64,000 nt of DNA from Latilactobacillus graminis DSM 20719 (GTDB lineage Bacteria; Bacillota; Bacilli; Lactobacillales; Lactobacillaceae): NCBI RefSeq assembly GCF_001436415.1, contig NZ_AYZB01000001.1, forward strand, positions 78,086-142,085, read 5' to 3'. Shown piece by piece: positions 20,058-30,317 of the stretch; position 1 is the first letter of the stretch; each line of letters opens with the position of its first letter. A model generated the notes under the pieces. The model saw only the letters and a list, made by a program, of their open reading frames with translations. It searched no databases and was not told the DNA's origin. Made by a program: the position numbers and the translations under genes.

Positions 20058-20555
20058 CTAATTACCAGCCATTTTCTTTTTTTTTCGTCGATTTATCCGA
20101 ATTTTCTTAAAAAAAGTCTGTAACAAGCTAGCACACTCCGCTTCACGTACACCACCAACTACCGTTGCTTGGTGGTTAAACCGAGTGTCAGTCAATAAAT
20201 TCATCAACGTCCCCGTTACACCTGCCTTTGGATCGCTGGCCCCAAAATATACATGCGGAATTCGACTATTAATAATTGCGCCCGCACACATGGGACATGG
20301 CTCTAATGTAACGTAAATCGTAGTATCTTCTAAACGCCAACTTTTTTCGTTCATGCAAGCCTCTTGAATTGCCAAGATTTCAGCATGTAAAGTTGCGTCT
20401 TGGGCATGTTCGCGAATATTGTGCCCACGTCCAATAATTTGTCCATCTTTGACGATTACCGCACCAATCGGGACCTCACCGATGATTCGAGCTTGATTGG
20501 CTTCATCAATGGCTGCTTGCATCCACCGATCTATTTCCGGTTGTACTTCACTCAC
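20058..20555 (-). CDS. tadA: tRNA-specific adenosine deaminase TadA
   Basis: The 165-residue zinc deaminase converts A34 to inosine in tRNA-Arg(ACG). The catalytic HAEILA motif and zinc ligands PCPMCAGA are both present. The start is a GTG at 20555 with AAAGGGG upstream at slightly long spacing. The C-terminus is very basic (KKIRINRRKKKKMAGN), as often seen for tRNA binding. It lies just upstream of the SRP RNA gene. Confidence 0.95.
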   Translation of the reverse strand: MSEVQPEIDRWMQAAIDEANQARIIGEVPIGAVIVKDGQIIGRGHNIREHAQDATLHAEILAIQEACMNEKSWRLEDTTIYVTLEPCPMCAGAIINSRIPHVYFGASDPKAGVTGTLMNLLTDTRFNHQATVVGGVREAECASLLQTFFKKIRINRRKKKKMAGN

Positions 20556-20619
20556 GCGTTAATCGCCCCTTTATTTTACTTATCAATCATTAAACCATAG
20601 TCGTGCTAGTTGAGCAATC

Positions 20620-20648
20620 AAAAAAGGTATCGACTAATTGTCGATACC
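20620..20648 (-). terminator. Terminator after the YtxH-like gene
   Basis: GGTATCGAC pairs with GTCGATACC and is followed by six T on the minus strand. Confidence 0.88.
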
Positions 20649-20665
20649 AGAACGAACTGTTCTTA

Positions 20666-21010
20666 TTATAGTCGTTCTTTCACTTTAGTAGCATAAGCCA
20701 TTAATGTTTGCCGTAAATCATCCATCATCTCTGGCAGATTGTCCGTGTGTGCACCAAGCTTATCTTTGAGGTGATTTAACTGATCAGCAGTACTTAATAA
20801 ATTATTCACATCTGTATCAGATAGTTGGTCGACCAATTCTAGCGCCTTTTGATTGCCATGTAATTTATCTTTCACAAAACTTTTAACTGCCAAACGTTTT
20901 CGATAACGTGAGACCTTGTCGATAATCGCCTTAGAACCAACAAAAGCCGTTGTTGCACCAATTGCGGTGGTCAAGCCAACACCGATTAAAATTTTATATC
21001 TGGTTTTCAT
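20666..21010 (-). CDS. Small membrane-anchored protein of unknown function
   Basis: The 114-residue product has one N-terminal hydrophobic segment (about residues 5-27, glycine/alanine rich). A charged helical tail rich in Leu, Asp and Lys follows. This resembles YtxH-like proteins in overall shape only, and no family signature was recognised. The ATG at 21010 is chosen because AAGGAGGTTG lies just upstream; the longer frame starts inside that site. It stands alone with its own terminator. Confidence 0.8.
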   Translation of the reverse strand: MKTRYKILIGVGLTTAIGATTAFVGSKAIIDKVSRYRKRLAVKSFVKDKLHGNQKALELVDQLSDTDVNNLLSTADQLNHLKDKLGAHTDNLPEMMDDLRQTLMAYATKVKERL

Positions 21011-21076
21011 CGTATCAACCTCCTTGTACTTTAAACGCATTTTAGCATAATCGCCATCATTTTACCGGTTTCAGCC

Positions 21077-21688
21077 TTAAATCGATTCTAATTTAATGCT
21101 CTGGAGAACATAATATCCCTTATCCTTATGAATAATCTGCACATTGCCGAAAATCTGCATCATCGTTTTCTTAGCAGAGGGTGCACCTTGCTTTTTTTGA
21201 ATAACAACGTTCAACTCACCATCTGGCAATAAATAATCGTAAGCACCAGTTAAAATATTTTGCACCACGTCTTTCCCAGCTCTAATGGGTGGATTGGTAA
21301 AAATCGCTGCATACTGCTCAGTCACATTTTGATATTCGGCGGACTCAAATACGGCGACGTTAGTAATTTGATTTAAAGTGCTGTTTTCCCGTGCTAAATT
21401 AAGCGCCCGTTCATTGACATCAACCATATCGATCCGACGTTCTGGTGCAAGCTTAGCAATCGTCAGTCCGATTGGCCCGTAGCCACAGCCCATATCCAGA
21501 ACAGCCCCCCCTGGCGCCTCAGATAAATCAACTGTTGCCAACAATGCGCGTGATCCATAATCAACCGTTCGCTTTGAAAAGACCCCATTGTCCGTGATGA
21601 ACCTAAATTGGAATCCACGTAACTCAAACGTCCACTGCCGCTGATCGTGTTCAACATCTGGATTTTTGGAATAGTAATACTCTGTCAT
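21077..21688 (-). CDS. RsmC-like class I SAM methyltransferase
   Basis: At 203 residues the protein has the SAM-binding loop VLDMGCGYGPIG near residue 63 and the NPP motif TNPPIRAGK typical of N-directed RNA methyltransferases. It matches the short, single-domain RsmC relatives (YbxB type) thought to modify guanine in 16S rRNA, possibly G1207. The ATG at 21688 follows TGAGG at good spacing. It is 18 bases downstream of mprF and may be co-transcribed. Confidence 0.88.
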   Translation of the reverse strand: MTEYYYSKNPDVEHDQRQWTFELRGFQFRFITDNGVFSKRTVDYGSRALLATVDLSEAPGGAVLDMGCGYGPIGLTIAKLAPERRIDMVDVNERALNLARENSTLNQITNVAVFESAEYQNVTEQYAAIFTNPPIRAGKDVVQNILTGAYDYLLPDGELNVVIQKKQGAPSAKKTMMQIFGNVQIIHKDKGYYVLQSIKLESI

Positions 21689-21706
21689 AATATACCTCAT
21701 TTATGT

Positions 21707-24319
21707 TTAATTGTCTGAAAATTTCCCGATTTGAACTGACTTCATCAACCGTCCCAACCAGCCACCTGGACGCGGTTGTTCCGTAACTCGCTGATTAACA
21801 ACCAACAACACTTGCACCATTGTAAAGATTAACGACGCCCGCTTTTGATACGCGATGTACTTCGAATGCCATTCAGTTGTATATTTCTTTTTATATGTGC
21901 GTAACCCTTGAAATCCGTAAAAATGATAGCCGTATTCATAGATTAAATGCGCAATTCGCTCTTCAATAAAACTAAATTCAGAAGTGCCAACGTTTGCCAA
22001 GGGAGCCATCCCAAGATTGAAGTACGTATACCCTTCCATCCGTTTTTGTTCAAACAAATTAATAAAGATCTCATCCATTATACCAGATGGTGCATTTTTT
22101 CGGTGACGCATTAAATCAATGCTCGTGACTTCTTTGGTCCCAGTTGGCATCTCGTTAGCAAACGCAATCAGCTGATGATCAACATTATACACGACCGCCA
22201 TCGGGGCTTTTTGTAAGTATGTTTCATCAAAAAAGCCTAGTGAAAAGCCCTTTTCAATCCGACTACCCAACCAATCATCAGAAACTACTTTAAGATCTGC
22301 CATTAATTCAGGACTAAACGGTGGGTTGAGAATTTCAAATTGATACGCTTCACGTTGAAACTTATTCAACAAGGCGCGCTCGGCTCGACGTTTCTTGCCA
22401 GTCATCGTAAAATCTGCCAAGCGAACATATCCCTCTTCACCAAATTTGATGAAATCAAACCCAATTTCATGTAATTGCATCGTTAATTCACTTGAAATCT
22501 CATAAAATGCTAAGTGACAATTCATTAAATCTGCTTCGTGCATCATCTGTTCAATTGCTGGCAAAACTTTTTCGAGATTACCAACCGGTTCACCCATTAC
22601 AATCAAGCAATCAGCTTTTTTGCGATAAAGTACAAAGACTTGGTCTTGCCCATCTTCTTGATAGAAGTAAATCGATTTATCACGCAAATAGGCTAGATGA
22701 CTAACCTCGTTTCCACCAAAAGTTGCAATCACCTTGGCAATCCGGTCTTCATCATATGGAGCTGCGATTGAATGTCCCCCGCGACTAAGGTAGTGAAAGA
22801 CAAAATATAACGTGCCAGCGGCAATCAGCATACCAACAAAGCCAGCAAACCAAACTTTTTCAGACGGAAATAATAAAGCAGTCGGTACCGGTCGACGATG
22901 GTGTAAATGTGGTGAATTTGTAATCCCGACAAACGCATACAATAAGAAAATTCCGGCAAAGAGTGCTCCATCAATAATTCGGGCTCCCCATGAAAACTCA
23001 ATCCGTTCTCGATATAATTCTCGTTTTAATAAACAACTAGCTCCTAACACAAACATCAAGAAAATGGCCAGTTTAATCGAAAAATCACGCCATAATGTAT
23101 TGGCAATTGCTAGTACTAACAGTAGCAGCAGTGGCCAGAAAACTTTTTGTACCCGATTAGCTACCCCGCGCGCTAAGGCTAACATTAAAAATGCCACAAC
23201 GATATTGGTCACACGATCCAAAAAGAAGAACGTGTATGGATATAGTTGTCCAATCACTGTATTGGTAACTGCAAAATTCGGCACAGTCGCTACTAATAAT
23301 AAAACGACACTTGAAATATAGAGAAATAAAACGATAAAATGATGTGCTATTTTTTGAATAATTTGCTGTGGTAAGCCTTGTAAATAATGATTTAAATGAC
23401 TCCCCGCACCATGTATAAATAAACCGACGCCGACTAAAAATGGCACAATGTAGTAAAAAATCCGATAAAACGATAGCCAAACAACAGCATCCGCATTCCG
23501 CACACCGATTGCTCCCAGGCCCAAAATCATGAATAAATCAAACGTTCCGATGCCGCCAGGGACCATTGACACCACTCCAATAATATTAGCAATCATAAAA
23601 AGCGGTAAGATTTGTAGCAGGTTGCCCTTAATTTCCAAAAAAGACCCAATAATTAAGAAGAAACTTCCGGCAAACCCCCATTCTAAGAAGGAACCTAATG
23701 TTAAGCGTAAAATCCGTTGTAGCGAAAGATCTTTAAAAAAAGTTGCATGCTTAAAACGCGTACTGATCATTAATCCAGGAAAATATAAAGCGCCGCCCAC
23801 TAACCATAACCAGTAATTACCGTACGTCGTCCCAATACTGAAGCCAAAAATTAAGATCACACTGATTAGGCACCAGATTGATAGACCCGCTAATAAGAAT
23901 AACGCAATCTTAGAAATTGCAACTAGAATTGCTTTTTGGGAAGCCTTTTTCCCATAAAAATTGGCGCGTAAACTAGCCCCTAAGAAGCCACCAAAGCCTG
24001 CAATATTAGTAAAAGTATTCACAATCCAACCCGATTTCACTTTATACCAAAAAGCATATTTCTCTGGTAACAACGTCGCAATTACGAAATCGTAATTAAG
24101 CATCGGTAAAACGGCGATAAACCCCATCACAAGCATTGCCAATAGAGTGCCCGGACTCTGTGTTGTTAGACTGGCTTTTAATTGTGCCTCATTGAGGTCA
24201 CGGAAAATCCGTCCTACCTCAAGGATGACAAAGACCATCACGGAAAGCATGAAAATCCCTTTTAATAAGGTTAGGTGTCGCTGAATTTCCGTATAGAGAT
24301 GCTTGGCCTTTTTTTGCAT
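21707..24319 (-). CDS. mprF: Phosphatidylglycerol lysyltransferase/flippase MprF
   Basis: The 870-residue membrane protein would add lysine from Lys-tRNA to phosphatidylglycerol and flip the product outward. This lowers surface charge and protects against cationic peptides. The N-terminal two thirds holds about 13-14 membrane segments (flippase region, residues ~18-530). The C-terminal third is the soluble synthase domain (from about 550), including FNLGMAPLANVG. The nearest ribosome binding site (AAGGAG) is eleven bases from the ATG. A TATAAT box lies at 24352-24357. Amino acid specificity is inferred. Confidence 0.94.
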   Translation of the reverse strand: MQKKAKHLYTEIQRHLTLLKGIFMLSVMVFVILEVGRIFRDLNEAQLKASLTTQSPGTLLAMLVMGFIAVLPMLNYDFVIATLLPEKYAFWYKVKSGWIVNTFTNIAGFGGFLGASLRANFYGKKASQKAILVAISKIALFLLAGLSIWCLISVILIFGFSIGTTYGNYWLWLVGGALYFPGLMISTRFKHATFFKDLSLQRILRLTLGSFLEWGFAGSFFLIIGSFLEIKGNLLQILPLFMIANIIGVVSMVPGGIGTFDLFMILGLGAIGVRNADAVVWLSFYRIFYYIVPFLVGVGLFIHGAGSHLNHYLQGLPQQIIQKIAHHFIVLFLYISSVVLLLVATVPNFAVTNTVIGQLYPYTFFFLDRVTNIVVAFLMLALARGVANRVQKVFWPLLLLLVLAIANTLWRDFSIKLAIFLMFVLGASCLLKRELYRERIEFSWGARIIDGALFAGIFLLYAFVGITNSPHLHHRRPVPTALLFPSEKVWFAGFVGMLIAAGTLYFVFHYLSRGGHSIAAPYDEDRIAKVIATFGGNEVSHLAYLRDKSIYFYQEDGQDQVFVLYRKKADCLIVMGEPVGNLEKVLPAIEQMMHEADLMNCHLAFYEISSELTMQLHEIGFDFIKFGEEGYVRLADFTMTGKKRRAERALLNKFQREAYQFEILNPPFSPELMADLKVVSDDWLGSRIEKGFSLGFFDETYLQKAPMAVVYNVDHQLIAFANEMPTGTKEVTSIDLMRHRKNAPSGIMDEIFINLFEQKRMEGYTYFNLGMAPLANVGTSEFSFIEERIAHLIYEYGYHFYGFQGLRTYKKKYTTEWHSKYIAYQKRASLIFTMVQVLLVVNQRVTEQPRPGGWLGRLMKSVQIGKFSDN

Positions 24320-24472
24320 ATCATCGATAGCTCCTTAAATGAATTACTCTAATTATAAGCCATCTAACACTAAAACACAGTAAGATGACAAATATGTTAG
24401 TTGTTTATTTAATTTGTGACTAGCGATGATGACTACCTTTCAACAAAGCTGCTGGATTGCAACATCAAGTAC

Positions 24473-24506
24473 AAAAAAAGAACCCCACATTTTGCGGGGT
24501 TCTTTT
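24473..24506 (-). terminator. Terminator of the rplJ-rplL operon
   Basis: AAGAACCCCGC pairs with GTGGGGTTCTT with one internal mismatch, followed by T residues. Confidence 0.92.
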
Positions 24507-24520
24507 AGAAATTAAGGTAA

Positions 24521-24889
24521 TTATTTCAAGTTAACGACAGCGCCAACTTCTTCTAATTTAGCTTTCATTTCTTCTGCTTCATCTTTAGCAACGTCTTCTT
24601 TAAGAGCTGAAGGTGCGTTATCAACTAAGCCCTTAGCATCTTTCAAGCCTAAGCCTGTGATTTCACGAACGGCTTTGATAACTTTAACCTTTTCTTGGCC
24701 AATTTCTGATAATTCAACAGTAAAGCTGTCTTTTTCAGCTGGTGCATCTGCACCGGCTGCGCCTGCTGCTGCTACTGGAGCTGCTGCAGAAACACCGAAT
24801 TCTTCTTCGATTGCTTTAACTAAATCGTTTAATTCTAAGATTGATGATTCTTTTAATTGATCAACAATTGCATTTACGTCTAATGCCAT
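24521..24889 (-). CDS. rplL: 50S ribosomal protein L7/L12
   Basis: This is the 122-residue stalk protein that recruits translation factors. The N-terminal dimerisation region is followed by an Ala/Gly-rich hinge ([17 protein letters not shown]) and the conserved C-terminal [11 protein letters not shown] region. The ATG at 24889 follows GGAGG. It comes after rplJ in a two-gene operon that is separate from rplKA here. Confidence 0.98.
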   Translation of the reverse strand: MALDVNAIVDQLKESSILELNDLVKAIEEEFGVSAAAPVAAAGAAGADAPAEKDSFTVELSEIGQEKVKVIKAVREITGLGLKDAKGLVDNAPSALKEDVAKDEAEEMKAKLEEVGAVVNLK

Positions 24890-24950
24890 TTTTATTTCCT
24901 CCATTTTTTAAATCATTATTTGATAACACGTTTAACCATACAACTGCAAA

Positions 24951-25454
24951 TTATGCAGCTGGTTCGTCTTTACTGTCGGCAACTGCTTTAACAGCATATG
25001 CGACATTGCGGACTGGTGCTTGTAATACAGAAAGTAACATTGATAATAAACCATCGTGACTTGGTAAGGTTGCCAAGGCATTGATTTCATCAAGTGTTGC
25101 GATTTTACCTTCGATCATGCCGCCTTTAATTTCAAGTGCTTCTGCACCCTTAGCAAAATTAGCAATAATCTTAGCTGGTGCAACAACATCTTCTTTAGAA
25201 AATGCAATGGCAGTAGGGCCTGTAAATGTATCATCCAAACCTTCATAACCAGCTTTGTCTGCTGCACGACGTAAGTAAGTGTTTTTAATAACTTCCATTT
25301 GTACGCCAGCATCACGTAATTGTTTTCGTAATTCAGTTACTTGTTCTACTGTTAAGCCACGGTAATCCATAACGACGATAGAAACAGCACTATTGAATTT
25401 TTCAACAACTGTGTCAACAATTTGTGCTTTTTTTGCAATCATTGTTTCGCTCAA
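24951..25454 (-). CDS. rplJ: 50S ribosomal protein L10
   Basis: L10 (167 residues) anchors L7/L12 to the ribosome. The start is a TTG at 25454, reading [10 protein letters not shown], because GGAGG lies eight bases upstream and the length then fits the family. The open frame to the right is really the leader RNA. It would be autoregulated through the L10 leader. The signature [16 protein letters not shown] is near residue 25. Confidence 0.96.
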   Translation of the reverse strand: MSETMIAKKAQIVDTVVEKFNSAVSIVVMDYRGLTVEQVTELRKQLRDAGVQMEVIKNTYLRRAADKAGYEGLDDTFTGPTAIAFSKEDVVAPAKIIANFAKGAEALEIKGGMIEGKIATLDEINALATLPSHDGLLSMLLSVLQAPVRNVAYAVKAVADSKDEPAA

Positions 25455-25504
25455 TTGATTCACCTCCATTAGATTTGTAAAACTTGTGGTCAAGAGTTTC
25501 TTAT

Positions 25505-25615
25505 AAAAAATAAAAAACTCCATGTCCACCAAGACATAGAGAGGGATTTCAACGTATCTTCCTCGGCAGGATATTAAGCCTATTGGCACCTGAGTCTTCG
25601 GTAGCATAAATAACC
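25505..25615 (-). promoter_or_regulatory. Ribosomal protein L10 leader
   Basis: The minus strand upstream of rplJ has the L10 leader's order of elements: CCGAAGACTCAGGTG, then ATCCTGCCGAGGAAG, then a terminator hairpin (CTCCATGTCC with its partner) and a T run. L10 (with L12) binds this RNA to repress its own operon when in excess. Boundaries are approximate. Confidence 0.88.
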
Positions 25616-25622
25616 AACTACA

Positions 25623-25651
25623 AATATAGCATGTAATCCATAAAGCGTCAA
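25623..25651 (-). promoter_or_regulatory. rplJL promoter
   Basis: TTGACG and TATATT are separated by 17 bases on the minus strand, just upstream of the L10 leader. Confidence 0.78.
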
Positions 25652-25769
25652 TCATTATTGCTACTTAATTTTAGTTATCCTAGCATTACGTTTTACTTAT
25701 TTTATTTTTCTGAAAAGACAGTTTAAAATTGAGGTGATCAAGAAAATTAATCGTAAGAGGTGTAGTTTT

Positions 25770-26954
25770 TTGAATAATATTTTAGTCGTTAACGCGGGTA
25801 GTTCATCATTGAAATGGCAACTATTCCAACAATCTGATTTAACCTTACTGGCAAGCGGACTTATGGAACGTATGAACACACCAGAAGCTAGCTTCACATT
25901 CAAGTACCAAGGTCAAAAAAAGCAGATCACGATTGCCAATCTTTCCTACGAAGATGGCGTCCTTCGTCTTTTGAAACAACTTGAAGACAATGGCATCATT
26001 AATTCACCCGCAGACATTATTGCAGTCGGCCACCGGGTCGTTGCCGGCGCCACCACGTTCGAAAAGCCAACCATTATTGATCACACCAATCTAGACACTT
26101 TAAAACAGCTCGATAAATATGCTCCATTACACAATCCTGTGCAAGTTGACTGCATCGAAACATTGATGCGTATTTTACCAACTAGCGTCCCACAAGTGGC
26201 CGTTTTCGATAGCCAATTTTATCTCGATATGCCCGATGCAACAAGTTTTTACGGTTTACCGTATGCATACAGTCGCGATTACCAAATTCGTAAATACGGC
26301 GAACACGGGATTAGTCACAGTTATATTTTACAAGCAACCGCTGCCTTTTTAAATCAGCCCGTTACCGATTTAAAATTAATTACACTTCATCTGGGCGGTG
26401 GTTCTTCAATTACTGCTAGCCAAAATGGCAAGCCAGTCGATACATCAATGGGCTTCACCCCGCTAGAAGGGGTTCCGATGGGAACTCGGGCTGGCTCATT
26501 AGATGCAGCCATCGTCCCATTTTTAATGAACGAACTCGATAAAAGTGCTGATGAAGTCATCACGCTTTTGAACACGCAATCCGGGATTCTCGGCGTTTCA
26601 GGTATTTCTGCTGATATGCGTGATATTCAAGCGGCACGCCACACAAATCCGCGGGCTAAACTTGCATATGATATATTCATCACCGCTGCCGTGAAGTTCA
26701 TTGCAAGCTACCACGTTGAACTCGATGGCGCGAACGTCATCACCTTCACAGCCGGTATCGGTGAAAACGACGCCCGCTTGCGTGCTGATATTTGCGCCAA
26801 ACTTGCTGTTTTAGGCGTTCAAATCGATCCTGAACTAAACGAAAATGGCACTGGTGCGCGCCAAATCAGTACGCCAAACTCAGCCATTAAAGTCTTGATG
26901 ATTCCAACCAATGAAGAATTAGCAATTGCTAATCAAGTTTTAGCAACCATTTAA
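25770..26954 (+). CDS. ackA: Acetate kinase
   Basis: The 394-residue ASKHA kinase interconverts acetyl phosphate and acetate with ATP formation. Signatures are NAGSSSLKW at the N-terminus, the FDSQFY block, HLGGGSSITA, and FTAGIGEND near the C-terminus. The TTG at 25770 is chosen because AAGAGGTG lies seven bases upstream. A GTG at 25734 lacks a ribosome binding site and would add an unusual basic N-terminus. It is a monocistronic gene on the plus strand within the ribosomal protein cluster. Confidence 0.95.
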   Translation: MNNILVVNAGSSSLKWQLFQQSDLTLLASGLMERMNTPEASFTFKYQGQKKQITIANLSYEDGVLRLLKQLEDNGIINSPADIIAVGHRVVAGATTFEKPTIIDHTNLDTLKQLDKYAPLHNPVQVDCIETLMRILPTSVPQVAVFDSQFYLDMPDATSFYGLPYAYSRDYQIRKYGEHGISHSYILQATAAFLNQPVTDLKLITLHLGGGSSITASQNGKPVDTSMGFTPLEGVPMGTRAGSLDAAIVPFLMNELDKSADEVITLLNTQSGILGVSGISADMRDIQAARHTNPRAKLAYDIFITAAVKFIASYHVELDGANVITFTAGIGENDARLRADICAKLAVLGVQIDPELNENGTGARQISTPNSAIKVLMIPTNEELAIANQVLATI

Positions 26955-26974
26955 CTGAACAATGGATTATGAAC

Positions 26975-27011
26975 GAGTCATTAGCATTTATTATGCTAAT
27001 GGCTCTTTTTT
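26975..27011 (+). terminator. Terminator of ackA
   Basis: CATTAGCA and TGCTAATG form a stem that ends in six T. Confidence 0.85.
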
Positions 27012-27107
27012 GATCTAAAAAACACCTTTCATCACCAAATAACGAACGATATTCCAAAAATATTAATTATTTTTCTTATTTACCTTAAATACACGATTGT
27101 TTTGTTG

Positions 27108-27113
27108 TATAAT
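27108..27113 (+). promoter_or_regulatory. -10 box of the purine permease-adeC operon
   Basis: A consensus TATAAT lies about 40 bases before the permease start. No clear -35 is present; the weak TTAAAT at 27085 is at 17-base spacing. Confidence 0.55.
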
Positions 27114-27153
27114 GTTGCCAAGGTTCATAAAAATACTAATTTAGAGGTGCATA

Positions 27154-28512
27154 ATGGACAAGGATATTGATATTGTAACAGAAATACGAACGAACTGGTT
27201 CGAACGTCAATTTAAAATTAAGGAAAGTGGGTCGACCATTAAAACCGAAATTATCGCCGGAATTACGACTTTCATTGCGATGTCATACATTTTATTCGTC
27301 AACCCAACTATTTTAGGCGATGCCGGTCTAGACAAAGGTGCTGTCTTCGTTGCCACCGCATTAACCGGGGTAGTTGGTTGTTTAGCGATGGCCTTCATCG
27401 CCAACTACCCAATCGCCGTGGCCCCTGGACTCGGCAGCAACGCTTTCTTCGCCTACTCGGTTATTTTAGGTATGGGGATTCCTTGGCAAACTGCGCTTGC
27501 CGGCGTCTTCGTCGCTTCATTACTCTTCATGCTCGTCACAGTCTTAAGGGTCCGCGAAGTCGTGATCAACGCCATTCCCGCTAACTTAAAAGCCGCAATG
27601 GCGGTCGGCATCGGCTTATTTATCGCCTTTACTGGTTTGAAACAAGGCGGAATCGTGGTCGGCAGTGCTAAATCATTTGTAACTATTACAAGCTGGTCAG
27701 ATCCCCACGTTTGGTTAACGGTGTTCGGTTTAATCGTGACCGTTGCTCTATTAGCTCGCAAAGTCCCCGGTGCTTTATTTATCGGTTTGGCGGCCACCGC
27801 CATCATGGGGGTCATTACTGGTTTAATCGCAATGCCTCATAGCATCATCGCATCAATTCCGAGTTTAACACCCACTTTGGGTGTCTCAATTGTGAACATC
27901 CACAACGTCTTTAACGTCCAAATGGCAGTCGTTATTCTCGTTTTTTTCTTCAGCGTTTTCTTCGATACAACTGGGACGGTTATTGGACTCGCCCAACAAG
28001 CTGGTTTCATCAAAGACAACAAGATGCCCAAAGAAGTCGGCAAAGCCCTGTTCGCCGATTCAACTTCAATGATCGCCGGCGCCGTTTTCGGTTCAACACC
28101 GACTGCATGTTATATTGAATCATCAACTGGAATTGCTGCTGGTGGCCGGACAGGTTTCACAGCCGTTGTCGTGGCCATTATGTTCGTCTTAAGCTTATTC
28201 TTCTCTCCTTTATTAGCCGTTGTTACCTCACAAGTGACGGCACCGATTTTAATCATCGTCGGCTCATTCATGATGAAGTCAATTGCCAACATTGACTGGT
28301 CAGAATTTGAAACATCTTTTGCCGCCTTCATGATTATTCTGTGCGTCCCACTCACCTACAACATTTCGTACGGTTTAGCATTTGGTCTCATCACCTACCC
28401 AATCACAATGATTGCGGCCGGCAAAGGTAAAAAAGTGCATCCGATTATGTACGTTGCTGCCCTCTTATTCTTATTATTACTCTTCACAATGCATGAATTA
28501 CCTGCTAAATAA
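27154..28512 (+). CDS. NCS2-family purine permease
   Basis: The 452-residue protein has about 12-14 membrane segments. It shows the AzgA/PbuG branch pattern of the NCS2 family, including GLGSNAFFAYS near residue 91 and FFDTTGTVIG near 268. It should import purine bases; because adenine deaminase follows immediately, adenine or hypoxanthine/guanine are likely substrates. AGAGGTG precedes the ATG. Codons here seem richer in C and G at third positions than in neighbouring genes. Confidence 0.9.
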   Translation: MDKDIDIVTEIRTNWFERQFKIKESGSTIKTEIIAGITTFIAMSYILFVNPTILGDAGLDKGAVFVATALTGVVGCLAMAFIANYPIAVAPGLGSNAFFAYSVILGMGIPWQTALAGVFVASLLFMLVTVLRVREVVINAIPANLKAAMAVGIGLFIAFTGLKQGGIVVGSAKSFVTITSWSDPHVWLTVFGLIVTVALLARKVPGALFIGLAATAIMGVITGLIAMPHSIIASIPSLTPTLGVSIVNIHNVFNVQMAVVILVFFFSVFFDTTGTVIGLAQQAGFIKDNKMPKEVGKALFADSTSMIAGAVFGSTPTACYIESSTGIAAGGRTGFTAVVVAIMFVLSLFFSPLLAVVTSQVTAPILIIVGSFMMKSIANIDWSEFETSFAAFMIILCVPLTYNISYGLAFGLITYPITMIAAGKGKKVHPIMYVAALLFLLLLFTMHELPAK

Positions 28513-28524
28513 AGGAGCTTCCTC

Positions 28525-30267
28525 ATGGATAAAACAACTTTAAAACAACTCATTGATCAAGCGGCCGGCCGCCAAGCCGCCGATATGGTCATTAAAAACG
28601 CTAAAATCGTTGATGTCTATAATGGACGCATCATCGAAGGCGCACTTGCCATCGGTAATGGTCGTTTTCTCGGTATCAGTAACGATTACCTTGCACCAGA
28701 AGTTATCGATGCCCGCGGCCAATACATCGTGCCGGGTCTCATTGACCCCCACATTCACATTGAATCGGCCAATGTCTCACCCGCGGTCTTCGGATCACTC
28801 GTAATCCCTCATGGCACAACGACCATTTTGGCCGACCCCCACGAAATCGTCAATGTTGCTGGCATGCGCGGTCTTGAATATATGATTGCTTCTGCTAAAA
28901 ACACAGCGCTCGATATCCAATATACGATGCCTTCTTGTGTCCCAGCCGCTAACCCGACACTTGAAACTTCCGGTGCCGTGATTACCGCTGATGACATTCA
29001 ACAATCTTATGATCAAGGATTGACTTACGGACTCGCTGAATTTATGAACTATCCAGGCGTTGTCAACGCTGACGATGGCGTTTTAAACGAATTACTCGTT
29101 TCCATCAATGCGCATAAATTAATTGATGGTCATTCACCCGCATTGAAAGCGCAAGGTCTGAACGCCTATGCGGCTGCAGGGATTCGTAACGACCACGAGT
29201 GTACACAAGTTGATGAACTACTCGACCGTATCAGTCGCGGTATGTATGTTTACCTCCGTTATGGCACCGTTTCGAAGAACATGCCAACGCTTTTAAAAGG
29301 CGTGACCCCGCAAAACGCTCGTTTCTGTTGCCTCTGTGGGGATGACTTGCAATCCGTTACCCTCCGCGAAATCGGTCATCTTGACGAAAGTATCCGTGTC
29401 GCTGTCGCAAACGGCATTGATCCCATCATAGCAATCCAAATGGCAACCATCAACACCGCTCAATGTACTGGCTTAGCCGATCGTGGCGGGATTGCTCCCG
29501 GTTTGAAGGCTGACTTCTTATTGGTTGATGATCTCGAACACTTCAGCGTCAACCAAACCTTCATCGATGGTCAAAAAGTTGCCGCCAACGGTGAATCCTT
29601 ATTAACAACCGAAGATTCAGTCGCTGGTTTTAACGATTTATTGCAAACCGTCCACCTTGATACCTTCTCAGCTGATCAATTAAAACTCAATTTAACTAGT
29701 GACAAGGCCCACGTGATCGGATTACAAAGTATCAGCCGGACTCAAAATCTTGTCTTACCGGTTACTCACAATGCCGACGGTGACTTTCAATACAACCCTG
29801 ACGAAGATATTGCTAAAGTGGCGGTCATTGAACGCCATCATCTCACCGGCAACGTCGGCGTTGGCCTGCTCAACGGCTTTGGCATCAAAAACGGGGCAAT
29901 TGCCACTAGCATCGGTCACGATAGCCATAACCTCGTAGTGGTCGGTACTAACGACGCTGACATGGTTGTTGCCATCGAAGCGCTCAAAGAATGCCAAGGA
30001 GGTGGCGTCGCCGTCAAAGATGGTCAAGTCATCGCGACACTCCCATTTGTCATCGGCGGCTTAATGAGTGACGAACCAATCGATACCTTAATTAAACATC
30101 AAAAGGCCTTCAATGCTGTTTGTCACTCCGAATTAAATATCACTGCCCACTTCGACCCCATTATGAAGCTTGGCGCAATGCCCCTTGACGTGATCCCCAA
30201 TTTACGAATTACCGATAAAGGATTAGTTGATGTGACACAATTTAAAATCATTGATATCAATGCCTAA
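28525..30267 (+). CDS. adeC: Adenine deaminase
   Basis: The 580-residue metal-dependent amidohydrolase converts adenine to hypoxanthine and ammonia. The metal site PHIHIESAN is near residue 75. Further conserved blocks are DGHSPAL and NDHECT, and the C-terminal domain contains IGHDSHN. It lies 12 bases after the permease with AAAGGAG before its ATG, so uptake and deamination are coupled. This provides purine salvage and nitrogen. Confidence 0.95.
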   Translation: MDKTTLKQLIDQAAGRQAADMVIKNAKIVDVYNGRIIEGALAIGNGRFLGISNDYLAPEVIDARGQYIVPGLIDPHIHIESANVSPAVFGSLVIPHGTTTILADPHEIVNVAGMRGLEYMIASAKNTALDIQYTMPSCVPAANPTLETSGAVITADDIQQSYDQGLTYGLAEFMNYPGVVNADDGVLNELLVSINAHKLIDGHSPALKAQGLNAYAAAGIRNDHECTQVDELLDRISRGMYVYLRYGTVSKNMPTLLKGVTPQNARFCCLCGDDLQSVTLREIGHLDESIRVAVANGIDPIIAIQMATINTAQCTGLADRGGIAPGLKADFLLVDDLEHFSVNQTFIDGQKVAANGESLLTTEDSVAGFNDLLQTVHLDTFSADQLKLNLTSDKAHVIGLQSISRTQNLVLPVTHNADGDFQYNPDEDIAKVAVIERHHLTGNVGVGLLNGFGIKNGAIATSIGHDSHNLVVVGTNDADMVVAIEALKECQGGGVAVKDGQVIATLPFVIGGLMSDEPIDTLIKHQKAFNAVCHSELNITAHFDPIMKLGAMPLDVIPNLRITDKGLVDVTQFKIIDINA

Positions 30268-30271
30268 TCAC

Positions 30272-30308
30272 AAAAAGAGCGCTCATCCTTTCGGATGAGC
30301 GCTCTTTT
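30272..30308. terminator. Bidirectional terminator between adeC and rplA
   Basis: AAAAAGAGCGCTCATCC pairs perfectly with its inverted copy, with A and T runs on both sides. Confidence 0.93.
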
Positions 30309-30317
30309 ATTACCAAC

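Noticed and set aside
27040..27055. CGAAC sequence upstream of the purine permease as a PurR box
   Set aside because: Only one half-site is visible and no inverted partner at the usual spacing was found.
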